Shown: one piece after another, positions 11,714-22,898 of the stretch
How positions within the stretch are numbered: the stretch's first letter is position 1
Layout of the letters: each line of letters opens with the position of its first letter
NCBI GenBank assembly: GCA_032622095.1
Contig: CP136064.1
Coordinates: 263,917,863 to 263,981,862, forward strand
DNA from: Siphonodentalium dalli
Taxonomy: Eukaryota; Mollusca; Scaphopoda; Gadilida; Siphonodentaliidae
DNA: 64,000 nucleotides
Direction of reading: 5' to 3'
Translations under genes and position numbers: made by a program
The notes under the pieces: generated by a model
Databases searched by the model: none
What the model saw: the letters and a program-made list of their open reading frames with translations, nothing else
Told to the model about the DNA's origin: nothing

Positions 11714-13337
11714 AGATTGTTTAGAACCATTACGGTTGGTTATGTGAAGATAGATTGTTTAGAACCGTTACGGTTGGTTATGGTTGAAGATAGATTGTTT
11801 AGAACCATTATGGTTGGTTATGTGAAGATAGATTGTTTAGAACCATTACGGTTGGTTATGTGAAGATAGATTGTTTAGAACCATTATGGTTGGTTATGTG
11901 AAGATAGATTGTTTAGAACCATTACGGTTGGTTATGGTTGAAGATAGATTGTTTAGAACCATTATGGTTGGTTATGTGAAGATAGATTGTTTAGAACCAT
12001 TACCGTTGGTTATGGTTGAAGATAGATTGTTTAGAACCATTATGGTTGGTTATGTGAAGATAGATTGTTTAGAACCATTACGGTTGGTTATGGTTGAAGA
12101 TAGATTGTTTAGAACCATTATGGTTGGTTATGTGAAGATAGATTGTTTAGAACCATTACGGTTGGTTATGTGAAGATAGATTGTTTAGAACCATTATGGT
12201 TGGTTATGTGAAGATAGATTGTTTAGAACCATTACGGTTGGTTAATATATTGTTTAGAACCATTATGGTTGGTTATGTGAAGATAGATTGTTTAGAACCA
12301 TTATGGTTGGTTATGTGAAGATATATTGTTTAGAACCATTACGGTTGGTTAATAGATTGTTTAGAACCATTATGGTTGGTTATGTGAAGATAGATTGTTT
12401 AGAACCATTATGGTTGGTTATGTGAAGATAGATTGTTTAGAACCATTATGGTTGGTTATGTGAAGATAGATTGTTTAGAACCATTATGGTTGGTTATGTG
12501 AAGATAGATTGTTTAGAACCATTACGGTTGGTTAATAGATTGTTTGAACCATTATAGTTGGTTATGTGAAGATAGATTGTTTAGAACCATTATGGTTGGT
12601 TATGTGAAGATAGATTGTTTAGAACCATTACGGTTGGTTATGTGAAGATAGATTGTTTAGAACCATTACTGTTGGTTAATAGATTGTTTAGAACCATTAC
12701 GGTTGGTTAATAGATTGTTTAGAACCATTACGGTTGGTTATGTGAAGATAGATTGTTTAGAACCATTACGGTTGGTTAATAGATTGTTTAGAACCGTTAC
12801 GGTTGGTTATGTGAAGATAGATTGTTTAGAACCATTACGGTTGGTTAATAGATTGTTTAGAACCATTACGGTTGGTTAATAGATTGTTTAGAACCATTAC
12901 GGTTGGTTATGTGAAGATAGATTGTTTAGAACAATTACGGTTGGTTAATAGATTGTTTAGAACCATTACGGTTGGTTAATAGATTGTTTAGAACCATTAC
13001 GGTTGGTTATGTGAAGATAGATTGTTTAGAACCATTACGGTTGGTTAATAGATTGTTTAGAACCATTACGGTTGGTTCTGTGAAGATAGATTGTTTAGAA
13101 CCATTACGGTTGGTTCTGTGAAGATAGATTGTTTAGAACCATTATGGTTGGTTATGTGAAGATAGATTGTTTAGAACCATTATGGTTGGTTATGTGAAGA
13201 TATATTGTTTAGAACCATTATGGTTGGTTATGTGAAGATAGATTGTTTAGAACCATTATGGTTGGTTATGTGAAGATAGATTGTTTAGAACCATTACGGT
13301 TGGTTAATAGATTGTTTAGAACCATTACGGTTGGTTC
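11714..13337. repeat. Minisatellite with 38/40-bp and 31-bp units
   Basis: Over 40 copies of AGATTGTTTAGAACCATTA followed by (C/T)GGTTGGTTA. Units end either in TGTGAAGAT (38 bp), TGGTTGAAGAT (40 bp) or just AT (31 bp). The long type dominates the left and the two types alternate in the middle. The matching place in copy B (about 52175) has no array, so the expansion is later than the duplication. Frames that stay open for 80-100 codons follow from the 78-bp (38+40) double unit and are not taken as genes. Confidence 0.9.
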
Positions 13338-13427
13338 TGTTGTCATTTGGTTAAAGATACATACTCCAATTAACGCTTCTAAACTACTATTTATTTGGAT
13401 TCGGGGGTAACAAATATTTGATTCGTA

Positions 13428-13903
13428 CGGCGGACTGGAACCGCCACATCCTCTTCAGTTAGTATCCTGATATATCAGGTTACGTATCCTGATATATCAG
13501 GTTAGTATCCTGATATATCAGGTTACGTATCCTGATATATCAGGTTATTATCCTGATATATCAGGTTACGTATCCTGATATATTAGGTTATTATTCTGAT
13601 ATATCAGGTTACGTATCCTGATATATCAGGTTAGTATCCTGATATATCAGGTTATTATCCTGATATATCAGGTTAGTATCCTGATATATCAGGTTAGTAT
13701 CCTGATATATCAGGTTACGTATCCTGATATATCAGGTTATTATCCTGATATATCAGGTTACGTATCCTGATATATCAGGTTATTATCCTGATATATCAGG
13801 TTACGTGTCATGATATATCAGGTTATTACCCTGATATATCAGGATACGTAACCTGATATATCAGGGTACTAACTGAAGAGGAGGTGGCGGTTCCAGGCCG
13901 CCG
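13428..13903. mobile_element. TIR element filled with a palindromic minisatellite
   Basis: TA dinucleotides flank inverted ends of about 36 bp (CGGCGG...GGAACCGCCAC, then CCTCTTCAGTTAGTA, and the complement at the right). The interior is about 19 tandem copies of a 20-22 bp unit whose core CCTGATATATCAGG is a perfect palindrome. The corresponding site in copy B lacks it. It is likely a non-autonomous DNA element inserting at TA. No protein is encoded. Confidence 0.75.
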
Positions 13904-14644
13904 TAGATTCGAGTCGATGAAATCGCCCATCAAATCTCAGAGATATCAGATAACGATTTTTTAATTCTATTATTTTTCACCACCTGGAATATTTGGCGGC
14001 CTAGCAAATATTCGACGAGCCGGCCGACATATACTCTCGACACCACATTTCGTTGAATAAAATGTTGATATGTAACACGTTTTGGAAAATTGCATACTAG
14101 AGTTGAGAGTGGTTAGCATTATTTTTTGGCAACTAATCGATTCTGATAACTAAAGCGTCTTTTAAAGAAATGTTGCTGTTGTTGTTGGAATTTTATTATA
14201 CGGGGACCATCGAATCGATTGTGTACCTTTAACAGTGTAGTGTAATTATTTTCGCATGCCAGATTTAGGGACAAACACTCATCGCTCTGACTTTTTAAAC
14301 AAACATAGGTTTAGTTTTGGTTTGTTCTTTCGACTGCATAAACAAAACGTGTCGAAAGTAGCTGACTAGAGCCAATATGGTTGGTTACCTGTTACATTTC
14401 TTTAATAGCGTATTGCGATTATTTTCACTGTTTCTGAACAATTGCTGTGAATCTTTGAACGGAGACGCTTGGTATTGGCCATCGTAGAAAAGGTGATTCT
14501 GGTAACACTATTTTATTATGTGCTATTAAATCGCAGCAGAATACATGTCCTCATAGTATCACTGTTAAAACATCCCAAATTATGTGATCGCTGTAGCTGT
14601 CCTGTGTTTTTGTTCGAAGATACCACTGCTGAAAATCATTCACT

Positions 14645-14815
14645 GCACTGAAGAAAAAAGTTAGTCAATATGACTAACTTAGGTTAGTCAAACTATTGTC
14701 CCCATGATGACTAACTTACTTAGTCAAAATGACTAAGGTAGAAAAATAGTCATAATTACTAGGGTGTGGTAGTCATAACGACTAAGAAATGGTTAGTCAA
14801 AATGATAGACAGGAT
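14645..14815. repeat. TTAGTCA/TGACTAA cluster, copy A
   Basis: TTAGTCA and its complement recur about nine times in 170 bp in both orientations. The same cluster is in copy B at 52975-53070 and 54995-55090, and a sparser one follows at 15655-15765 and 55335-55440. The motif resembles one half of an AP-1 type site, but no function can be read from sequence alone. Confidence 0.5.
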
Positions 14816-14934
14816 TGAGTCACGAAAATGTAATTTTGTGGACATGTGCAAATAATTCCAATATTCAACGAGATGATATATTATCATGAATCAAAGACCA
14901 AGTTGAAAGCAGGACACATATTCAAATACTGGTG

Positions 14935-15028
14935 TTAAGGAGAACTTTTTGTCCAAGTAATGTAGCCTTTGGTGTGGGAGTGAAGTTCTGACATGATATA
15001 TATATTTCCATTGAAACGCAATTCTATT

Positions 15029-15100
<72 letters not shown>

Positions 15101-15547
15101 TTTTTTGTGTTTTTTTTTGGGGACTTCTGTCTGTCTGTTTGCAGTTTATTTGTTAGCAATGGCCGGGGAAGCTGCAGGACGGATTTCGACGAAATTTTAT
15201 ACCTATGGGTACTTTTGTCCGGGGAGTGTTTTGGACGGGTCAAATAGTGACCCCGACCTGAACTTGATCTTCAAAATGGTCAATTCAAGGTCAAATCGGG
15301 TAAAACTGGCGGATTTCGACGAAATTTGATACCTAGGTGTACTTTTGTCCGGGAGTGTTTTGGACGGGTCAAATCGTGACCCTACATGACCTTGACCTTC
15401 AAAATGGTCAATTCAAGGTCAAATCGGGTCCAATTTCGCATGCGACCGTGTCCTTGCTCATATACGCTCATATAGTCATGTTTCTGGCAAAAAAATCCGT
15501 AAATAACCCGGACGAATAGCCCGGACGAAGTCGGGCCCACCAGCTAG
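14935..15547 (+). mobile_element. Helitron-like insertion with a (TA)n tract
   Basis: Absent from copy B, where the flanks join directly near 55240. It contains a (TA) run at 15033-15097, CTGTCTGTCTGTTTGC, two units with paired TCAAGGTCA motifs, and the 3' end hairpin region CGGACGAAGTCGGGC then CTAG at 15544-15547. Inverted copies of a 27-nt host block (TCTAATAGAATTGCG and complement) lie at about 15003-15032 and 15561-15590. Confidence 0.6.
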
Positions 15548-16176
15548 TATATATATACATAGATCTAATAGAATTGCGATTCAATGGAAATTGAACATTT
15601 ATCAATGAATATTAAGCATAATTTAAGGCAGTGTTGAAATTAGAGTTATTCTTCATGTAACTTAGTAACTATGACTAAGGCATAGTTATTCATAGTCTCA
15701 GTGACTCACTGAAAGGTGTGGGTTAGTCCAAGTAATTCACTCCAAATTCTTGTGACTAACCCTAATTTAGCCACATTGGCCCGCTTTGTTGCTCAGTGTA
15801 ATATATAATGAAACGTTTTTGTTGTATTGGTCTCTTTTTAAATGTATTCGGTTGCATGGACGTGGCTCGAGGGTCTCCGTTAGGGGCGTCCAACTCATTT
15901 CCAACAACATACCCTTCACCGATGGCCATCCCAGTCCAAACATTTGACAGAAAATTGGATATTATTAGAAATTTTGTATAAAAACAACACATTTCACAGT
16001 GAATTCTGGTTGGAAAATCAGACTATCAAAAACAATTTCAACCATTTTTGGTAAGAAATTCCCAACATGTGTTCTGTCGGAATGGAATTTCCAACTTTTG
16101 AAAATATTGATCAGACTTGAGAGATGAGACACCCTCCCCAAACCTTGTTGCCACGTCCCGGCTGTTGTGACGATAT

Positions 16177-16368
16177 TTATTTTGTGCATAAGTCTGATTG
16201 GGACATCACTGGATTCGTCTGTCCCAGTGTAGTCATATGCGGTGGTAGCGATTCATATGCTGGTGGTGGTTGGTTGTACGGCTGTGATGGTTGGTTGTAC
16301 GGCTGGAACTGAGCAACCGGAATGTGGGATACGGCTGGCTGCGGGCGCTGGACTGTGACGGCGAATGT
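16177..16368 (-). CDS. CUB-LDLa receptor-like gene (copy A), terminal exon: cytoplasmic tail
   Basis: The acceptor is ATCTTCCAG (minus strand) ahead of 16368. The exon starts in phase 0 and reads TFAVTVQRPQPAVSHIPVAQ, then a Pro/Gln/Tyr-rich stretch with QPYNQPSQPYNQPPPAYES, MTTLGQTNP, and ends ...SDLCTK at TAA. The stop overlaps AATAAA. PPAY fits the PPxY consensus bound by WW domains (for example of NEDD4-type ligases), so the tail may recruit such partners; that is inference. It follows the TM exon ending at 21447 in the same phase. The 5.1-kb intron between them holds a LINE with a nested hAT-like element. Copy B has the same exon with an 87-bp in-frame duplication. Confidence 0.7.
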   Translation of the reverse strand, partial: TFAVTVQRPQPAVSHIPVAQFQPYNQPSQPYNQPPPAYESLPPHMTTLGQTNPVMSQSDLCTK

Positions 16369-16655
16369 CTGGAAGATATAGGAATGTCATCTAGAAATGG
16401 ACATACGGGCATGTTTCTTTCAGATCGTTTTGAGCATTGCCTCTAATGGTATTTTTTCCCGCTGAATTCAAAATCCATGGACAAGTTGGCAAGTGACTAT
16501 TTTCCGCATAAAGTGGCAACCATACATGGTCGCCGTCTAGAAATGAATGGAAACTGCCATTGTTTGTTTGTTTGTTTGAACATATTTTATTTGACCCTTA
16601 TTACATAATACATTTAACAAATTAGAAACTGAAATAAGATATGAGTTAATCAAAA

Positions 16656-16701
16656 GGGATGGGAGCACAAGTTATTCAACTTAGAATATTGCTCCTCTCC
16701 C
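16656..16701 (-). other. LINE 3' UTR stem-loop
   Basis: On the minus strand GGGAGAGGAGC pairs with GCTCCCATCCC around a loop containing ACTTGT. Equivalent hairpins lie at 27442-27488 and 41220-41263 in two other LINEs. It probably serves as the recognition structure for reverse transcription of the element RNA. Confidence 0.6.
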
Positions 16702-18964
16702 TTAAAAATATTGAGACGCAAATTATTGATTGTATATGGAATTATGTAGGACTCAATATTAGCTTATAATTGGAATGTAGTACCTAAAACGAGGAGGGTC
16801 GAGAATGAGGGTGAGGTATACAGTGAGTAGACATATATCAAGGATGGGATGTAGGTCCTATGGCGAGCTGAGCCGAGTATTTTGATGGCAATATGGGGAA
16901 TGTATGAAGATATAGGCTTATTTGGATTTTGAAGATTTCCGTCAATACAATCTACCCGATGATGCAATGAAAGTTTGCGTTTTGCGAAACAATTTATCAT
17001 TTAAAGTATTGGATAGGTTGCTTTGACCAAAGAGGATATCTTCAACCCTATCAACGAAAATTCCATTTAGTCAAAGGCGTTGGATGAACATTAAGCGACT
17101 CTCTTCAAATAACGGGCACTGGAAGAAAAAATGTGAGGCGTCTTCAATATAAAACCTACATTGACAGTGAGCTGTTATAGAAATATAGTTTTCAAGTTTA
17201 TCAAAATTTAAATCGCTGCAGTTATGGCTTAGCTTGGTGTGCACGATGTTCCATTTGCAAGAGCCTGAATTGAAGTATGGCGGCGGTTTTGGGGGAAATA
17301 TAGGCAATTTGTCATACATTAATTTCAATATGTCGGTTTTGGTGCGATCAGATGAACCATTTATTACCACTGCATTCCATTTAATTACCATCTCAGGCAG
17401 AAAGGTCGATTTAAAATGTTCTGTGTTGTTGCGTTTCTGTAAGAATAATAATGGGTATCGATGTGAGTAGGTAGATTGATCTTTAACACCTCGGCAAAAG
17501 TGTACTCAGGTAATTGGGAGCTTTACCAAGAATTATTTTCTGCCAAGTATTAAATTTATGGTGTTCGCGTCTGGTGTAAAGTGTAGGCCATCCTAGTTCA
17601 GTGAGGAGTTTTTCATTCGAAACAGATTTATTTAACCCACTAACAATTCGAGCGGCATCATAATGTATCCGATCAAGCAGTACAAGAAGAGTGTTCGGTG
17701 CGTGAGCCCAAATTACATCTCCGTAATCCATAAGCGGCAAAATAAAGGTTTTGTACATACATTCCAAGGTTCGCCGATTAACTGTGAATTTCAATCGTCT
17801 CAATTGCGATAGGCGAGATCTTAAGCGTCCACACAAATTTTCCATTTGCTTGTCCCAATTGAGGTTAGACTGAAGAAACACACCAAGATGTCTATGTGTG
17901 TCCACCTGCTATATTAACTGAAAAATTATTTTTTTTTGTCTTGGAAGAGTTGAATTGTACCAGCCATTGTTTGGACCACACATATATAATTTCTATGTCT
18001 GTTTGCAGGTTATGTTCACATAAGGTACTAGCGTCTTCGAATGAGGTAAAACACGTGTCGTCGGCGTACATACGCGTGAAAGATATTAAATTCTCATGTA
18101 TATCATTTATAAAAACTAGGAAGAAGAATGGGCCAAGGATATATCCTTGGGGTACTCCTGCTTTCAGTTGCAGGGGACTCGAAAATGTTTGTCCAACTAT
18201 TACTCTTTGTGTCCTGTTAGATAAATAAATTTTTAATCCAGGCCAGAAGTCGTCCATTGACTCCGCATTGTTCAAGCTTAAATAACAGCCCCTCGTGCCA
18301 GACTCGTTCAAAAGCCTTGGAAATATCGCAAAAAATAGCACATGTGCACAATTTCTGATCGAGAGCCTGGCACAAGGAGTGTTGTATTTCCAGCAGCTGG
18401 TATAGTGTGCTGTGGCCAGGAATGAAACCGGACTGATAATCATATATTAATCCGTTATTAAAGAAATGTTTGGAAAGGTATTTCAATGCCACTTTTTCAA
18501 CAATCTTTTCAAGAACGGGTAACAGTGAGATTGGTCCGTAATTGTCAGTAGCGGATCGGTCGTTTTTTTTATGAATTGGAATAACATTCGCCTGTTTCCA
18601 AGAATCTGGAAAGCATCCCGATTCAAATGACATTAAAAATAAAATGCGAAGAGGGACTACCACTCGGTCAATCGTTCCTAGTAACATGCGAACGGTAATT
18701 CCGTCGTGACCGTGTGCCTTATTTGCTTTGGTCGATTGTATGGCTTCAGTTATATCATCGATCGTGACAGTTAAATCTAATATATTATTATCACATTTGT
18801 TTCGGAAAATAGGAAGGTTGCATTTAGAATTGTCGATATCTGAATTAGCAACAAATTTTTCATTAAGGAGACAGGCTTTGGAATCGTCAGGGGTGGAATG
18901 CAGGAATTCGGTGCATTATCAAGAAGCTCTTTGACAATGTGCCAAAAATTTTTTACTGATGAAT

Positions 18965-20441
18965 CAGGGGGGGGGGGTCGGAAAAAAAAATTCCAGGCAC
19001 GTATGATGATTTTTTTTTTCCGGCCTCGGACCACCCACCCACCCAATTTCTTCCGTTTCCGGCCTTTTTTTCCAGGCAATTTTGGACACCCACCTTTTTT
19101 TCCGTTTCAGGAAGTTTTTTCTGGTCAGTTTTGGACACCCACCCCCCTTAAATTTGAGAAAAATTTTCAATTGAGCAACCAAATAGCTGATTATCCTGCA
19201 TTATCATAATTTATTGCGCTATATTTGAATAGAACAGTGCATAATGAGATAACTATACTATTTGAATTTATCATATAAGTGTCAATAATCAAGAAATGTG
19301 TCAACATAATCACATTTCTAGGGATATATAGGCAGAGTGCCAAGGTTTTTATTAACATTCATTTTCATAATATATAGTCACATGATCTAGTCACATAATC
19401 ACATTTGAGTATTCTACAGAATACATGGTACCGGTACAACAAATTTCAGATTATTTGATATTTTTGATATTTGCTATGTGATATACAGTAATGCCCTAAT
19501 TAATCGACTCCATAACCACAGCAGAATAATGGGTACTTTAATTTTAATTTCCGACTAAATCCTGAAAATTACCCATTATTCTGCTGTGGTTATGGAGTCG
19601 TTTAATTAGGGCATTACTGTATTGCTGAAATCAAATTGTTTATCAAAATATGTGGAAATACAACTGTTCATCCCAGTTCATCCCAGTTTGAAGAATAATG
19701 CTAATACCAAACATAACCATGATATACATGCGTGACTCTTCTTGGGGCATCTCAGAAACCAGAACTGAGGAAACATGTTATAGCATGTAATGGCAGGCTG
19801 GTAGCCACTGCCTGAAGTAATAGGCTTCGTAATAATTGGGAATAATATGGATGGATAGCCCAATTTTACTTCTTTTTTGCTCACGATATCAGTGACGATA
19901 AAATCTTCGTTACTGTGATTAACATTACAAGCTGATCCACATTAACATGGAAAACAATGTGAAATTGTTCAAGCTGGCCCGGTTGGCCTTCAATTTATTT
20001 GTTAAGATTTTGTTTTACGTTGTCAAAAGTCTATTTTATTCCATTATTTATTATATCTTTATTTCCAAGTCACATATGGTCAAGTGTGCTTTCATTTTAT
20101 TGCTTATTTTCAGCTGAGTTCTGCATAGTTATTCTTATTTTGTTGTATCAGTAGATGGAATCCTAATTAAATTTTATTTTCCCAATAGCGCAGTGTCTAG
20201 TTCTATCAAGTTGAATTTGGGTTATTGTTGGCCATTGTGCAACTGATCCAACTTCTGATAACCTCTATATGTAGTATAGCATTAGTATTAACTATATATG
20301 ACCTGTTTCTGTTCAAAACACATCAAAATAAAGGAATGGAAAAAAAATTTGGCATATGGAAAAAACTGTTTTTTGGACCCAAGAGACACCCACCCACCCC
20401 ATCATACGTGCCTGGAAATTTTTTCCGACCCCCCCCCCCTG
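18965..20441. mobile_element. hAT-like non-autonomous DNA transposon inside the LINE
   Basis: It starts CAGGGGGGGG and ends CCCCCCCTG. The inverted ends extend about 40 bp through TCGGAAAAAA and TTCCAGGCACGTATGATG. A 7-bp duplication GATGAAT (8 bp if the shared C is counted) flanks it at 18958-18964 and 20442-20448, and removing the element restores the LINE reading frame region. CAGGG termini with 7-8 bp duplications fit hAT elements. No transposase frame is visible. GGACCCACCCACC-type blocks lie just inside both ends. Confidence 0.8.
19486..19619. mobile_element. Foldback MITE, mariner-like ends
   Basis: A 134-bp near-palindrome with arms of about 50 bp begins CAGTAATGCCCTAATTAA and ends with the complement. 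TA flanks it on both sides (19484-19485 and 19620-19621). The TA target and CAGT start suggest a Tc1/mariner-type MITE. It sits within the hAT-like element. Confidence 0.8.
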
Positions 20442-21446
20442 GATGAATCGGACTTTATTGAAGTCTCGAGATCTTGATCAAATTTAGCTTTTGAATACTT
20501 TTTCATGTTATTCACAGAATTTCGACTCTTTTTGTACCTGATCCAATCTTTCGGTTTCCCCGATTTTTGGGCTATGTGGCGTAAACGATTTCTACTACGG
20601 ATGACAGATCTTAGTTCAGTATTGAACCAACACTTGTCGTTTTTTCGGATAAGAACTTTCTTTCTGGGAACTGTTTCTCTCATTATTGAGAGAAATTTTC
20701 TAGAGAATACACAAGTCGCCGAGTTTATGTCTTCAGTACCTTTCAGAATGTTATTCCAATCTAGTTCAAAAATCAGTGACCGAGCTCGTTCAAAATAAGC
20801 ATTTCGGTACTGCCAAACAGTACGATAAAATGACTTTTGTGGACTATACTCAACGGCAACGTATGCATATACTGCATATTGGTCTGATATACCGAAACTG
20901 CCATTCGGTTGCCTATAGAGGTTTAAATGAACAGGTATTTTTTCCCGCTGAATTCAAAATACATGGGCAAGTTGGCAAGTGACTATTTTCCGCATAAAGT
21001 GGCACCCATACATGGTCGCCGTCTAGAAATGAATGGAAACTGCCACTCGGTTGCATAATGAGGTTTAGATGAACAGCTATCACAAACTTAAACGAAATAT
21101 TATTAAAGAGATTTCCAAACATATGTAGACATCAACAACGCAACATTTTGAAGTGGATTGTTTATATATTTGAACAAATTTGTTGCTGAAAATTGATTGT
21201 ATAAGCCCTTTAACGTGGTTGGTAATTCAACAACAATGAATTATGCTAAAATATCTCTTTCCAAAGGTTTCGAACAATATTTTTAAATATATTTGTTCTT
21301 GAATGTTTCATAGACACTGGTTTTTGCTCAAATCGCTGTGATTAGCAAAATACCGCAAAAATGACAACGTTTTCTTTACAGCATCTTTTTGTCCTGTCAG
21401 CATCATATATTATATAGCAACACTTATCCAGCTGTGAACCAATTAC

Positions 21447-21718
21447 CTGAGGTCTTGAAGCAGTAGTCCGGCGGTTCGAGCATATCAACCGGATGACGAT
21501 CGACACAATCAAGAAAAACATGGCACCTCCCACTGACGCTCCAATTATAGCAGCTGTTGATATACCACCCCCGATACCACCATAATCATCACACCACATT
21601 TCGTCGTCGGCTGAACTAGCATCGCAATTGTTTGTACCGTCGCATTTCAGAGAAGAGTCGATACATTCATTGGCACCGATATATTCAGTACAGCTGTAGC
21701 CAGAACAATAACCGTTAC
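21447..21718 (-). CDS. CUB-LDLa gene (copy A): LDLa-TM exon, second version
   Basis: A 272-nt exon with acceptor TTTCGATCACAG before 21718 and donor CAG|GTAATT after 21447. It enters in phase 1 and leaves in phase 0, matching the tail exon. It encodes an LDL-receptor class A module (CSGYSCTEYIGANEC, then I-x5-CDGTNNC, then an acidic stretch before the sixth Cys; spacing C-4-C-8-C-6-C-5-C). GGIGGGISTAAIIGASVGG follows, leading into a hydrophobic segment (AMFFLIVSIVIRLIC) and a basic stop-transfer (SNRRTTASR). The product is a single-pass membrane protein with the LDLa just outside the membrane. The LDLa acidic residues usually bind calcium. Splicing through this exon gives an open frame of 302 residues in total. 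Confidence 0.7.
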
Positions 21719-21780
21719 CTGTGATCGAAACAAACGTGAAATAAGTATAAGTTCATGTACGTGTCTTGAAACAGTTTTAC

Positions 21781-22047
21781 CCGTAGTCCGACGGGTAACG
21801 CATATGAACCGGATGACGAATCCCAAAATAACCATAAAAATGAAACCGCCCACAGACGCTCCTATAATATCAGCTGTCGTTATAAAATCACCCAAATCAT
21901 CATCATCATCATCATCATCACACCACTCCTCGTCGTCGGCTGAATCAGCATCACAGTTGTTTGTACCGTCGCATTTAAGAGAAGAGTCGATACATTCATT
22001 GGCACCGATATATTCAGTACAGCTGTACCCAGAACAATAACCGTTAT
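21781..22047 (-). CDS. CUB-LDLa gene (copy A): LDLa-TM exon, first version (possible alternative exon)
   Basis: A homologue of the exon at 21447-21718 placed directly upstream on the minus strand, with the same phase-1 start (acceptor TCGATCACAG). It encodes a six-Cys LDLa module, then a run of Asp from a (GAT)n expansion, then ITTADIIGASVGGFIF, MVILGFVIRFIC and VTRRTT. Two donors are possible. G|GTAAAACT after 21781 is phase 1 and could join the second version 62 nt away. CAC|GTACAT after 21761 is phase 0, which would join the tail exon directly and leave only 42 nt to the next acceptor. Use of both exons in one message would put an LDLa module on the cytoplasmic side, so mutually exclusive use is more plausible. 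No transcript evidence is available. Confidence 0.6.
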
Positions 22048-22898
22048 CTGTGATCGAAACAAACGTGAAATCAGTAGGGTCAGGTATATATGGCTAGAAT
22101 GTCTCTGTGAGGGAGGGGTGGTGTCCACATAGGAATTCCCAACTGCAGCACACCACCTTTGAGGCAGACCACAATTCTCAAGTCCACGTGCACCCCCGCC
22201 TTTGGGTTGGAATTTTTCAACTGGTATCGAAAGCTCTCCAAATGTTTGAAAATTCCAGCTTTAATGTAGGAATTATTTCGACTTTTGGCCTAAAAACAAT
22301 AATTTTCTCATTAAATACTGATTGGAAAGTCAAACTAACAGAACAAATTCAACCTACAGTTGGTATGCATTATCAACTAATGTTGTGTCGGACTTGAAAT
22401 TTCCATGTGGTGGCCAAAGTTTGGTGTGATGTGGTAATGGAGAAACTTACGCCTCTTCACACGGGCTGTATACTGTCAAAGGTGATATATTAAGTGGTTG
22501 TCCGTGAACTAAAGTCGGCATATCATTGGACAGTCATACATGCATAGCACTTTACTGGCGAGTCGGCTTAGTAACTTATAAATTTGTTGCTATAAATTTA
22601 TTTTTGAGAATGATTTTTTAGAATTACAACACTTGACCTACTTTTGAAAATTTAACATAAAATTCAAAAATAAATATTATATACACCAACTTCTAATGGA
22701 ACAGGTCCCAAGCCGCCCCGCCAAATAAGTATCTACTGTTTTAAATAACGCATCAAATCACACCCATATATATGTTCAACTTGGTAACGTTTGCTCCGGA
22801 GATTTGCATGGAAATACCGCATTCAAAAATGGTCACTTGATCTCCGCATTGAGATCGATCAGTGGTTTTCCCTGAACTGTTTATCTACACGTACTGAC

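Larger units (their letters stand above)
17071..20880 (-). pseudogene. Decayed LINE reverse transcriptase
   Basis: On the minus strand, protein-like segments occur in order. EYSPQKSFYRTVWQYRNAYF and a basic pre-RT region (20400-20880) come first. After the hAT-like insertion, NFWHIVKELLDNAP (about 18900) follows. RT motifs are VIPIHKKNDRS, YQSGFIPGHSTLYQ and FCDISKAFERVWHEG (18217-18687), then AGVPQGYILGP, MYADDTCF (about 18050-18190), HRHLGVFLQSNLNWDK and RRLKFTVNRRTLE (17483-17905), and a C-terminal zinc-finger-like stretch (17071-17391). The frame changes near 18230 and near 17900, so no full protein can be made. It is related to, but clearly distinct from, the LINE at 23729-27560. Confidence 0.85.
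16562..20893 (-). mobile_element. 5'-truncated LINE (non-LTR retrotransposon), interrupted
   Basis: It is flanked by a 12-bp target-site duplication, GAAACTGCCATT, at 16550-16561 and 20894-20905. The 3' end (left, minus strand) carries a (CAAA)n tail and a UTR stem-loop at 16656-16701. Coding remnants run from 20880 down to about 17070. A 1477-bp hAT-like element splits the coding part at 18965-20441. Without it the LINE is about 2.85 kb, lacking the endonuclease half. It lies in the intron before the tail exon of the CUB-LDLa gene and is absent from copy B. Confidence 0.9.

Noticed and set aside
11612-12173. Repetitive open frames (LFRTIMVGYVKIDCLEPLRL)
   Set aside because: They arise because the 38+40 bp minisatellite dimer is a multiple of three. 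The frame breaks wherever 31-bp units enter, and copy B has no such sequence.
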